Source: Gemmatimonadota bacterium (lineage in GTDB: Bacteria > Gemmatimonadota > Gemmatimonadetes > Gemmatimonadales > GWC2-71-9). Taken from it: 64,000 bases of DNA. Positions 16,817-24,314 of the stretch are shown here, piece by piece. Location: positions 23,742 through 87,741 of the forward strand of contig JAKLGU010000009.1 in the NCBI GenBank assembly GCA_022710485.1, read 5' to 3'. Every line of letters begins with the position of its first letter. Positions within the stretch are counted from its first letter, which is position 1. Below the pieces are notes generated by a model. It was not told the origin of the DNA. It saw nothing but the letters and a program-made list of their open reading frames with translations, and ran no database searches. Position numbers and translations under genes: made by a program.

Positions 16817-19606
16817 GTGCCGGACCTCATCACCCGCATCGCCGCGGCGCTCGAAGGGCGCTACACGATCCTCCGTGAGCTCGGGCACGGAGGCATGGCC
16901 GTGGTGTTCCTGGCCGACGACCTCCGGCACGGCCGTAAGGTCGCCGTGAAGGTCGTCCGCCCCGAGGTGCTCGCCGCGCTCGGTCCGGAACGGTTCGCGC
17001 GCGAAATCAGCTTCGCCGCCCGGCTCTCCCATCCCCATATCCTCCCGCTGTTCGACTCCGGCGTCGCCGACGGCCTGGCATTCTTCGTGATGCCGTTCGC
17101 CACGGGCGAGTCGCTTCGCGAACGGCTGGCTCGCGAGAAGCCGCTTCCCCTCGAAGAGGCGGTCAAGATCGCGCGGGACGTCGCCTCGGCGCTGTCCTAC
17201 GCACATGCGCAGGGCATCATCCACCGCGACATCAAGCCCGAGAACATCCTCCTCGAAGGCGGCGAGGCGAGGGTGGCCGATTTCGGCATCGCCCGCGCGA
17301 CCGCGGAGGCGGCGGACGACGTCATCACGACGAGCGGCCTGGTGGTTGGCACCCCCAGCTACATGAGCCCTGAACAGGCCGTCGGGTCCCGCGAGATCGA
17401 CCCCCGGAGCGACCTCTACGCGCTGGGCACGGTGCTCTACGAGATGCTCACTGGCGAGCCTCCGTTCACCGGCGCCAACCCCCAGGCCATCATGGCCCGG
17501 CAGGCGCACGACACCCCGACCCCCGTTGCGCTCCTGCGGCCGGCCGTACCCCCCGCCCTCGCCGACCTGATCCACCAGATGCTGGGCAAGCTGCCGGTGG
17601 ACCGGCCGGCCGACGCCGCCGAGGTGCTTCGCGCCCTGCAACCGGCCGCGATGCTCACGCCCCTGCCGGCCGCGTCGGTACACGGCCGGAGCCGGCGAGG
17701 CCTGTTCGTGATCGGCGGCCTCGTGGCGGGGGCCGCCCTTGTGTGGGCGACATACCACCCGTTTCGGGACCGCGCGGACGCCAGCAGGGTTGGAGTCCTG
17801 ATCGCCCCTTCGAGCCCGGACGCTGCCGATTCCGCCCAGGCTGCCCGGATCGAGGGCGCGCTGGTGGCAGGCCTGACGTCCAGCGGGGTGATCAACGCCG
17901 CGGAACTCCGCGTCGCGCCTGGCGAGGCGCCGGCGCAAGCCGCCAGGGCGGCCGGGCTCCGTCGCTGGGTGGAGGGAACCGTCTTCGCGCAGGACTCGCT
18001 ACGGCTCACGCTTGCGATCTGGACCCGTGATGGACTGACCGCCACGGTGCCGACCATCACGATGGCACGCGGAGAGGCGGACTGGGCAGTGGGATACGAG
18101 GCCGCCCTCCGGCTGGTCGAGCAGTTGCTTCCCGCAGCGCTGCACCGCGTGCCCCTCCCGCTCGGACAAGGCCGGTCGCCCGCCGCGCGGGCGGCGTTCT
18201 TTCTGGGGGAGGATCAGTACCGTCGCGCTTCCTTCGAGGAGGCGATGGCCCACTACCGCGCCGCGCTCGAAGCAGACTCGACCTTCACCTACGCGGCACT
18301 CCGGGCGGCCCAGGCCGCCAGCTGGCTGAACAAGGCCGCGGAGGCCGCTGCACTGCTCGAATCGGCCGGGCCACGGCTCGATTCGCTCCCGCCGAAGTAT
18401 GCCGCCTTCGCACGCGGCCTCCTCGCCTACCAGCAAGGGCACGCGGACACCGCCGTCGCCCGATTCAGGGCCGTGCTCGAGATCGACCCCGCATCCGTCG
18501 AGGGCTGGATGGCCCTCGGCGAGGTGTATGCGCACCTCCTCCCGCACGCGGGCTCCATCGATTCCCTGGCGGAACACGCCTTCGCCCAGGTCCGTCGACT
18601 CGATACCTCCTTCGCCCCCGCGCTCCCACACCTCATCGAGGCGGCGCTTCGACGCAAAGACAGCTCGGCGGTCCGATTGCTCGACGAGTTCGCCGCGGGA
18701 CGCCCCGACGACCGGGAACTGGAACGCCTCCGCTTGGCCACGGGATGTGCGCTTGGCGACATGACATCGGTTGACTGGACGTCTGCAGCCTCCCGGGATC
18801 CGGCCCTGGTATTTGACGCCGTGCAGATCCTCACGGGGGGAGGGCTCCGACAAGTGGAGTGCGCACAGCTGGCCGCAGATGCACTCGGGGAGACAAATCC
18901 CTCGGATCCGCTGCGATTCGGCGCACTCGTGGCGCGCCAGGGCATTCTCGTGGCCCGGGGCGACGCGACCGGCGCGCGCAGGGTCGTCGAATCCGATTCC
19001 ATGTTTCCGCTCGTGGCCCGACAGCTGTTCCTGACCCTGGATGTCCTCGCGGGGTCGCCGGACAGGGCCGCGGCGACGGCATTCGCGGCCAACACCTTGA
19101 CCCGGCTCGCGAAGCAACCGGACGACGTGGGCGACGGTACGATTTGGCTTGCCGGTGCATGGTCCGCGGAACTCGACAACGTCGGGACGACGGAAGCCAT
19201 GCACCGGGCCGCCGTCCGGCGACACGGTCGCGAGTCGCCGTTGGCACGAAGCCTCGAAGGGCGCCTGGCCCTGGCGCGCAGCGACACTGCGGCAGCCATC
19301 GCCATTTTGGCCGCAAACGCTCCGGCAGCCCCGAAGCACCTGATACCGTCGATGCCCTGGCAATCGCTCGTCGCCGATCGGATTCTATTGGCGCAGCTCT
19401 ACCTCGCGCGGCGCCTGCCTTACGAGGCCATCGAGACCGCGAGCGTCGTGGACGCACCGGCCGTCCTGGCCGACATCGTTTTCCTGCCCATGAGCCTGAG
19501 AATCCGCGCCGAAGCAGCAGACATGGTCGGCGATCAGCAACTGGCACGAGAGAGCCGGCAGAGGCTCGAGGCGCTGACAGGCGCCGGAAAGGCACTCGCA
19601 CCGTAA
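16817..19606 (+). CDS. Membrane-anchored Ser/Thr protein kinase with extracytoplasmic TPR-like domain
   Basis: 929-residue Hanks-type kinase. Kinase domain residues 16-275: glycine loop GHGGMA, Lys45 in VAVKVV, HRDIKPEN (Asp138), DFG (Asp155), and an APE-like SPEQ. One transmembrane helix lies at about 295-312. The remaining 600 residues, predicted outside, begin with a sheet-rich domain (RVGVLIAPSS..., RRWVEGTVFAQDSLRLTLAIW) and continue as helical TPR-like repeats (AMAHYRAALEADSTFTYAAL). The GTG start is preceded by GGGAGGGG at short spacing. An in-frame TTG at 16790 is an alternative. Two small-protein/peptide cassettes follow within 27 bases on the same strand. Confidence 0.88.
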   Translation: MPDLITRIAAALEGRYTILRELGHGGMAVVFLADDLRHGRKVAVKVVRPEVLAALGPERFAREISFAARLSHPHILPLFDSGVADGLAFFVMPFATGESLRERLAREKPLPLEEAVKIARDVASALSYAHAQGIIHRDIKPENILLEGGEARVADFGIARATAEAADDVITTSGLVVGTPSYMSPEQAVGSREIDPRSDLYALGTVLYEMLTGEPPFTGANPQAIMARQAHDTPTPVALLRPAVPPALADLIHQMLGKLPVDRPADAAEVLRALQPAAMLTPLPAASVHGRSRRGLFVIGGLVAGAALVWATYHPFRDRADASRVGVLIAPSSPDAADSAQAARIEGALVAGLTSSGVINAAELRVAPGEAPAQAARAAGLRRWVEGTVFAQDSLRLTLAIWTRDGLTATVPTITMARGEADWAVGYEAALRLVEQLLPAALHRVPLPLGQGRSPAARAAFFLGEDQYRRASFEEAMAHYRAALEADSTFTYAALRAAQAASWLNKAAEAAALLESAGPRLDSLPPKYAAFARGLLAYQQGHADTAVARFRAVLEIDPASVEGWMALGEVYAHLLPHAGSIDSLAEHAFAQVRRLDTSFAPALPHLIEAALRRKDSSAVRLLDEFAAGRPDDRELERLRLATGCALGDMTSVDWTSAASRDPALVFDAVQILTGGGLRQVECAQLAADALGETNPSDPLRFGALVARQGILVARGDATGARRVVESDSMFPLVARQLFLTLDVLAGSPDRAAATAFAANTLTRLAKQPDDVGDGTIWLAGAWSAELDNVGTTEAMHRAAVRRHGRESPLARSLEGRLALARSDTAAAIAILAANAPAAPKHLIPSMPWQSLVADRILLAQLYLARRLPYEAIETASVVDAPAVLADIVFLPMSLRIRAEAADMVGDQQLARESRQRLEALTGAGKALAP

Positions 19607-19633
19607 CGACCACCATCACCAAGGGAGGACCGC

Positions 19634-19882
19634 ATGGGTGGCTGGCAGGCAGACAAGACCAGGGGGCCGCGCGCTCGTGATTGGAAGTGGACCTATGTCG
19701 CTCCATCGCCATGGACTGGGGGAATGTCCGGGCGCGGCGACGACGCGCGACTGGCGCAATGGATGAAGGAGATGAGCGCGTGGGGACAGATCGTCGCCAC
19801 AAAGTGCAAGGATCTCGAGGCCCGCGTGTCCGAACTCGAGGGCGAGCGTGACCGCCTCGCCAGCCCGAAAGGAGGCGCATGA
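19634..19882 (+). CDS. Small six-tryptophan coiled-coil protein, copy 1 of tandem cassette
   Basis: 82 residues, no family recognised. It has a basic, Trp-rich N-terminal part (GGW, DWKW, SPW), a glycine-rich hinge, and a C-terminal amphipathic helix likely to form a coiled coil (WMKEMSAWG, then KDLEARVSELEGERDRLA). There is no signal peptide or membrane segment. A strong ribosome site (AAGGGAGG) precedes the ATG. The downstream 75-residue protein shares the same six Trp in the same order and the pattern L-x2-WM-x-EM-x2-WG, so the two are paralogues. Its TGA overlaps the start of a proline-rich peptide gene. It lies 27 bases after the kinase gene and is probably in its operon. Confidence 0.8.
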   Translation: MGGWQADKTRGPRARDWKWTYVAPSPWTGGMSGRGDDARLAQWMKEMSAWGQIVATKCKDLEARVSELEGERDRLASPKGGA

Positions 19883-19965
19883 TGCCGATCACGCTGACGG
19901 GACCGCTGACGCGGCCGGCTGCATCCGAGGACCCGCCGCCGCCCCCACCACCGCCGTGGGACTGA
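19879..19965 (+). CDS. 27-28 residue peptide ending in oligoproline-Trp-Asp, copy 1
   Basis: Short reading frame that overlaps the preceding gene (ATGATG/TGA). It has a near-ideal ribosome site, AAAGGAGGC. The second ATG, at 19882, has better spacing (6 bases) and would give 27 residues; the first gives 28. The N-terminal half is mildly hydrophobic (PITLTGPLT), then an acidic SED, then eight consecutive prolines and a terminal Trp-Asp. A second peptide of the same length, with the same Asp-oligoproline-Trp ending, follows the paralogous partner gene. The repeated arrangement argues that both are real genes. Function unknown: a ligand for the partner protein or a RiPP-like precursor are possibilities. 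Confidence 0.68.
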   Translation: MMPITLTGPLTRPAASEDPPPPPPPPWD

Positions 19966-19996
19966 CCTCAACCCCTCGATCAAGGAGATGAGATTC

Positions 19997-20224
19997 ATGG
20001 CAACCCGACGAGGACACTGGAGCAAGGTGCGGGGCAACTGGAAATGGGTGGGCCGGCTCCCTTGGCGCACCAGAGCGCGCAGCGAGGACATCCTCGATGT
20101 CGACGCGCTGAAGCTCTGGATGCATGAAATGGAGAAGTGGGGCACCCAGATGGCGGCCAAGCTGAAGGATACGACAGACCGCCTCGAGACCGCCGAGCGC
20201 AAACTGGCGCGCCACCGCCACTGA
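19997..20224 (+). CDS. Small six-tryptophan coiled-coil protein, copy 2 of tandem cassette
   Basis: 75 residues, paralogue of the 82-residue protein 360 bases upstream. Shared elements in order: an N-terminal Trp (GHW), NWKW, LPW, then LWMHEMEKWG and a charged helix (KLKDTTDRLETAERKLAR). The glycine-rich hinge of copy 1 is replaced by an acidic stretch (SEDILDVDAL). No signal peptide is seen. AAGGAG nine bases before 19997 favours this ATG over the one at 19988. Divergence between the copies is considerable while all six Trp are kept, which suggests purifying selection on the Trp pattern. Confidence 0.82.
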   Translation: MATRRGHWSKVRGNWKWVGRLPWRTRARSEDILDVDALKLWMHEMEKWGTQMAAKLKDTTDRLETAERKLARHRH

Positions 20225-20245
20225 GAACACGAACCCGGAGCCACC

Positions 20246-20332
20246 ATGTCTCACATGATGACGCACCAGCACATCGGCCTGGAACAGGCGATGAAAGACC
20301 CGCCACCACCCCCGCCCTCTCCCTGGAAGTAG
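20246..20332 (+). CDS. 28-residue peptide ending in oligoproline-Trp-Lys, copy 2
   Basis: Short frame with GGAG five bases before its ATG. The N-terminus is rich in His and Met (MSHMMTHQH), a helical stretch follows (GLEQAMKD), and the C-terminus is DPPPPPPSPWK. It matches copy 1 in length and in the Asp-oligoproline-Trp-charged ending, but hardly at all in the N-terminal half. A strong terminator begins 8 bases after the stop, so this peptide closes the operon. Because no gene follows it on this strand, it cannot be an attenuation leader. Confidence 0.66.
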   Translation: MSHMMTHQHIGLEQAMKDPPPPPPSPWK

Positions 20333-20339
20333 CTGAATG

Positions 20340-20383
20340 CGAAGCGCGGTGCCGGAGCGAAACCCGGCACCGCGCTTCGTTTC
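20340..20383 (+). terminator. Rho-independent terminator of the kinase-cassette operon
   Basis: A perfect 16-bp stem (20340-20355 with 20364-20379) closes an 8-base loop and is followed by a short T run. It separates the plus-strand cassette from the convergent M28 peptidase gene, whose stop is at 20400. Confidence 0.8.
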
Positions 20384-20399
20384 CCGCGAAAACGGCAGG

Positions 20400-21929
20400 C
20401 TACTTCTTCGCCAGCCCGGGGCTCGGCGGCAGCACCGTCCGCGGCGTGACCGGGGTGACCGGTCCGCGTGGCAGGAACGCCGGCAGGTTGGCCAGCTCGA
20501 AGCCCGTCACCGCCATGACCGCCGACGCCTGCATCAGGTCACCCGGCACCGCGTGGTCGTAGGTGTCGATCTGCGAATGGTGGGTGTGGTTGTAGCCACG
20601 GGTTTCCTGGTCGAAGTTCCACGCCGGCACGCCGTAGGGGGTGAACGCGAGATGGTCGGTGCCCCCCTTGTTGGCCTCGCGCACCTTGGAGGCGCCGAGC
20701 GAAGCCACCGGGGCCAGCAGTTCCTGCCAGAGCTGGGCGTCCTGGTTCCGGCCCTGCAACGCCTGGCCCGTGATCATCCCGGTGCCGTTGTCGAGCACGA
20801 GCACCGCCTGGACGTTGTTCAGATCGGCGGCGTGCTTGGCGGCGTATGCCACCGAGCCGAGCAGGCCCTCTTCCTCGCCGCTGAAGAGGATGAACCGCAT
20901 CGTCCGCTTGGGCTTGAGGCCGCTCTGCATGATGACGCGCGCCGCCTCCATGACGACCATCGAGCCGGTGGCGTTGTCCGTGGTGCCGGTGCCAAGGTCC
21001 CAGCTGTCGAGGTGGGCGCCGAGGATCACCACCTGGTCAGGCCACTCGGTGCCCTTGATCTCGGCCACCGTATTCCACTGCTGGACCGGCTTCTTCCCGA
21101 TCGTGTTGGTGATCCGGCCGGACACGGTGGGCGTCACCCCGCGCTCGAGCAGGCGGCTGAAGAAAGTGTAGTCCTCGTGCGCCACCACCACGTTCGGGAG
21201 CGGCGAGATGCTGTAGGCCGACCCGCTCATGGTCATGAGCCCGAACTCCTTCGAGCCGTCGGTCAGGACGCCGAGCGCGCCGGCGTTCTTGAGCAGGTAG
21301 TTGCGGTCCACCGCGAACTGGCGCCGGGCCTGGCGCGCGGCCGCCGACGTGTCGGTCGGCGTGGCGCGCATCGCGGCGGCGCGGGCCTCCCGCTCCTTCT
21401 GCGCGGCGGCGGAATCCGCGGCGGTCATCGGCGGCCCGTCCGGGTTCCAGATGCTGGTCGGCGGCCGGAGCATCAGCCACGCCCCCTTCACCTTGCCCTT
21501 GTAGACCGCGAGACTCTCGGGCGTCGAGACGTCCACCATCACCACCGGCCCCGTGAGCGTCTTCCCCTCGGTGCCCACCGTCCAGGCCCAGCTGTGCGCG
21601 GTGAGCTGCCGCCGGAACGGGGACTCGAGCTGGAACGCGATGGGGCCCCGCTCCCACGTCACCCCGTACTCCCACTCCTCCTGCCACGCGTTGATCCCGT
21701 AGACCTTGAACTGCGCCTCGGTCCAGTCATTGGCGAGCTTCATCGCCCCCGAGCCCGTGAGCCGCGGGCCGATGGCGTCGGTCAGGTACTCCAGTCGGGC
21801 CATCACCTCCGACCGGTTCAGGGCCTCGCCGATCAGGACGCCGGCACCGGTCGTGTCCACCCGGACCTGGGCGCCCAGCGGCCGTGCGGCCAGGAGGACG
21901 AGCGCGAGGAGCAGGGTACGTCGAATCAT
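20400..21929 (-). CDS. Secreted M28-family zinc aminopeptidase
   Basis: 509 residues with a Sec signal peptide (RRTLLLALVLLAARPLGAQ, cleavage after about residue 20). The protease-associated region is followed by an M28 catalytic domain in the last 250 residues. Ligand motifs are GAHLDSWD (His, Asp), TDNATGS (bridging Asp), FSGEEEGLLGS (catalytic Glu and metal Glu), LVLDNGTG, and a late HHSQIDTYDH. It would hydrolyse N-terminal residues from peptides outside the cytoplasmic membrane. A 40-residue Ala/Arg-rich insertion near 190-230 separates two parts of the N-terminal region. Confidence 0.9.
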   Translation of the reverse strand: MIRRTLLLALVLLAARPLGAQVRVDTTGAGVLIGEALNRSEVMARLEYLTDAIGPRLTGSGAMKLANDWTEAQFKVYGINAWQEEWEYGVTWERGPIAFQLESPFRRQLTAHSWAWTVGTEGKTLTGPVVMVDVSTPESLAVYKGKVKGAWLMLRPPTSIWNPDGPPMTAADSAAAQKEREARAAAMRATPTDTSAAARQARRQFAVDRNYLLKNAGALGVLTDGSKEFGLMTMSGSAYSISPLPNVVVAHEDYTFFSRLLERGVTPTVSGRITNTIGKKPVQQWNTVAEIKGTEWPDQVVILGAHLDSWDLGTGTTDNATGSMVVMEAARVIMQSGLKPKRTMRFILFSGEEEGLLGSVAYAAKHAADLNNVQAVLVLDNGTGMITGQALQGRNQDAQLWQELLAPVASLGASKVREANKGGTDHLAFTPYGVPAWNFDQETRGYNHTHHSQIDTYDHAVPGDLMQASAVMAVTGFELANLPAFLPRGPVTPVTPRTVLPPSPGLAKK

Positions 21930-22017
21930 CGGAATGCACCTTGGAATGGGAGAACTCTCAGCGGGGAACGACAGGGATCTTATCCCCCGGGAGGACCGCG
22001 CGCGAGTGGTGCCCGGC

Positions 22018-22932
22018 TCAGGCCGCTCCCACCAGCCGGGTCGCGAGGTCCCGGAGGCGGTCTACCTCAGGGAGCGCGGCCACCCAGCGGGGCGGCACGG
22101 CCGCCTCGCCGTCCCGGGCGCCGAGGAGCCCACCCGCGACCGCGGCGTTGGTGTCGGTGTCGCCGCCCGCGTTGGCCAGCCAGATGAGCGCCTGCTCCAG
22201 GTCCGGCTCGTGCCACGCGGCCCAGAGCGCGATCTCCGCGCAGCTCACTGCGTCCCACGCCCGCTCGCCGAGGATCGGAAGTTCTTCCCGCCGCTCCAGG
22301 GGCACCCGCCGCACCGCGGCCAGGAGTTCGGGCGGCGCCTCGTTGACCCGGAGCACCTCGATCACGTCCGCCAGGAAGTCCCGGCGGCCCGCCAGCAGCT
22401 CGGCCGCGGCCACGTTGACCGCCACCGCGCTCCAGGTGCAGCGGTCGTCGGGATGGGTCAGGGCCGCCGTGTGCCAGCTCCCCGCCACGAGGTTGCGCGG
22501 CGACCCTCGCGTGGCGAGCGCCACCGGCAGCGCCCGCATGACGGCGCCGTTGGGCGCCCGGCCCCCGGTGCCGGACGGCGGCGAGCCATGGGTCCGGATG
22601 TGGTTCAGCGCCGTCCGGGTCCAGTTCCCCGCCCCGCGCCCGTCCGTGTCCAGCCACCGGATCCACCGGCCGGCCAGCCGCTCGAGGTCCACGTCGCCCG
22701 CGAGGAGTTCCTCCGCCAGCAGCAGCGCCATGGCCACGTCGTCGTCGAACGGCGACTGCGGCGTGTCCCGGCGGATGACGTCCCGGACACCTCCGGGAAA
22801 CTCCGCCCGGATCGCGTCGGGGGTATTGAGGAACTCGGTGGGGACGCCGAGGGCGTTGCCAGCCGCGTGGGCCAGCAGGGCGCCCGAGGCGCGCTCGGTG
22901 AGCGAGGGGGAATCGGGACGCGGTGCGGTCAT
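22018..22932 (-). CDS. ADP-ribosylglycohydrolase family protein
   Basis: 304-residue helical hydrolase of the DraG/ARH type. The two metal-binding clusters are recognisable: FDDDVAMALLLAE near residues 62-74 and GGDTDTNAAVAGGLLGA near 255-271. A third element is AAGNALGVPTEF near the N-terminus. Members remove ADP-ribose from arginine, serine, DNA or small molecules, and motifs alone do not choose among these. The protein has no signal peptide. It is divergent from citrate synthase, with 92 bases between them. Confidence 0.88.
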   Translation of the reverse strand: MTAPRPDSPSLTERASGALLAHAAGNALGVPTEFLNTPDAIRAEFPGGVRDVIRRDTPQSPFDDDVAMALLLAEELLAGDVDLERLAGRWIRWLDTDGRGAGNWTRTALNHIRTHGSPPSGTGGRAPNGAVMRALPVALATRGSPRNLVAGSWHTAALTHPDDRCTWSAVAVNVAAAELLAGRRDFLADVIEVLRVNEAPPELLAAVRRVPLERREELPILGERAWDAVSCAEIALWAAWHEPDLEQALIWLANAGGDTDTNAAVAGGLLGARDGEAAVPPRWVAALPEVDRLRDLATRLVGAA

Positions 22933-22954
22933 CGGCGGACAAACGTAACCGGCT

Positions 22955-22982
22955 TTGCCCCGGCCCGCCGCGCGGCTAGTTT
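22955..22982 (+). promoter_or_regulatory. Candidate promoter of citrate synthase gene
   Basis: -35 TTGCCC (22955-22960), 16-base spacer, -10 TAGTTT (22977-22982). The predicted start near 22989 leaves a leader of about 36 bases containing AAGGA before the GTG. The same -10 sequence TAGTTT is used in my candidate promoter for the sigma-factor gene. Confidence 0.45.
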
Positions 22983-23024
22983 ACTCCCGTCTCCGCAACG
23001 CCTCCTCACCATAAGGACCGTGCT

Positions 23025-24311
23025 GTGTCGAACGAAACCCTGAGCGTCATCGACAACCGGACCGGCAAGAAGTACGAACTGCCGATCGCCGACGGAACGG
23101 TGCGGGCGATCGACCTGCGCCAGATCAAGACCTCGGACGACGACTTCGGCCTGATGACCTACGATCCGGCCTTCACGAACACCGCCGCCTGCCGCAGCGC
23201 CATCACCTACATCGACGGCGACCGCGGCATCCTCCGCTACCGTGGCTACCCCATCGAGGAACTGGCCGACAAGGCGAGCTTCCTCGAGGTGGCGTACCTC
23301 CTGAGCGAGGGCGAGCTCCCCACCAAGGCGCAGCTGGCCAAGTGGGAACATGACATCATGTTCCACACCTACGTCCACACCAACATCATCAAGTTCCTCG
23401 AGGGGTTCCGCTACGACGCCCACCCCATGGGCATGCTCCTCGGCGTGGTCGGCGCCCTCTCCACGTTCTACCCCGACGCCAAGAACATCCACGACCCGGA
23501 CAACCGCTACATCCAGCGCGTCCGCCTGATGGCCAAGATCCCGACGCTGGCCGCCTTCTGCTTCCGGCAGACCCGCGGCCTCCCGTACGAGTTCCCGCGC
23601 AACGACCTCGACTACATCGGCAACTACGTCAACATGACGTTCAGCATCGGCGGGCACCACAAGCCGAACCCGGTGTTGCAGCGGGCGCTGGAAATCCTCC
23701 TCATCCTCCACGCCGACCACGAGCAGAACTGCTCGACCAGCGCCGTCCGCGGCGTCGGCTCCTCCGGCGTGGACCCGTTCTCGGCCATTTCCGCCGGTAT
23801 CGCCGCCCTCTACGGCCCGCTCCACGGCGGCGCCAACGAGGCGGTGCTCCGCATGCTCGACGAGATCGGCGACAAGAAGAACATCCCCGCGTTCATCGAG
23901 CGGGTGAAGGCGGGCGAGGGGCGGCTCATGGGCTTCGGCCACCGGGTGTACAAGTCGTACGACCCGAGGGCCAAGCTGATCAAGCGGGTGGCGGACGAGG
24001 TGTTCGCGGAGACGGGGCTGAACCCGAAGCTGGAAATCGCGGTGGAGCTCGAGCGGATCGCGCTGTCCGACGAGTACTTCATCAAGCGGAAGCTCTACCC
24101 GAACGTGGACTTCTACTCCGGCCTGATCTACCAGGCCATGGGCTACCCGACCGACTATTTCACCGTGCTCTTCGCGCTCGGACGGATGCCCGGCTGGCTG
24201 GCGCAGTGGGAGGAGATGATCACCGACGGCGAGCAGAAGATTGCCCGCCCGCGGCAGGTCTACACCGGGCCCGACACCCGCAGCTTCGTCCCGATCGAGC
24301 AGCGGAAGTAG
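23025..24311 (+). CDS. gltA: Citrate synthase (type II)
   Basis: 428-residue hexameric-type citrate synthase. It condenses acetyl-CoA and oxaloacetate to open the TCA cycle. Active-site segments are intact: GPLHGGANEAVL (His about 265), GFGHRVYKSYDPRAKL (His about 306) and NVDFYSGLIY (Asp about 363). The N-terminal beta domain (ETLSVIDNRTGKKYELPI) is typical of Gram-negative type II enzymes. GTG start with AAGGA upstream. Aconitase (acnA) is in this window too. The gene is convergent with speA, with only 3 bases between stop codons. Confidence 0.96.
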   Translation: MSNETLSVIDNRTGKKYELPIADGTVRAIDLRQIKTSDDDFGLMTYDPAFTNTAACRSAITYIDGDRGILRYRGYPIEELADKASFLEVAYLLSEGELPTKAQLAKWEHDIMFHTYVHTNIIKFLEGFRYDAHPMGMLLGVVGALSTFYPDAKNIHDPDNRYIQRVRLMAKIPTLAAFCFRQTRGLPYEFPRNDLDYIGNYVNMTFSIGGHHKPNPVLQRALEILLILHADHEQNCSTSAVRGVGSSGVDPFSAISAGIAALYGPLHGGANEAVLRMLDEIGDKKNIPAFIERVKAGEGRLMGFGHRVYKSYDPRAKLIKRVADEVFAETGLNPKLEIAVELERIALSDEYFIKRKLYPNVDFYSGLIYQAMGYPTDYFTVLFALGRMPGWLAQWEEMITDGEQKIARPRQVYTGPDTRSFVPIEQRK

Positions 24312-24314
24312 CCG

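Noticed and set aside
19879..19965. Attenuation leader peptide for the following gene
   Set aside because: The second peptide has the same ending but is followed by a terminator and no gene, so a leader role cannot explain both.
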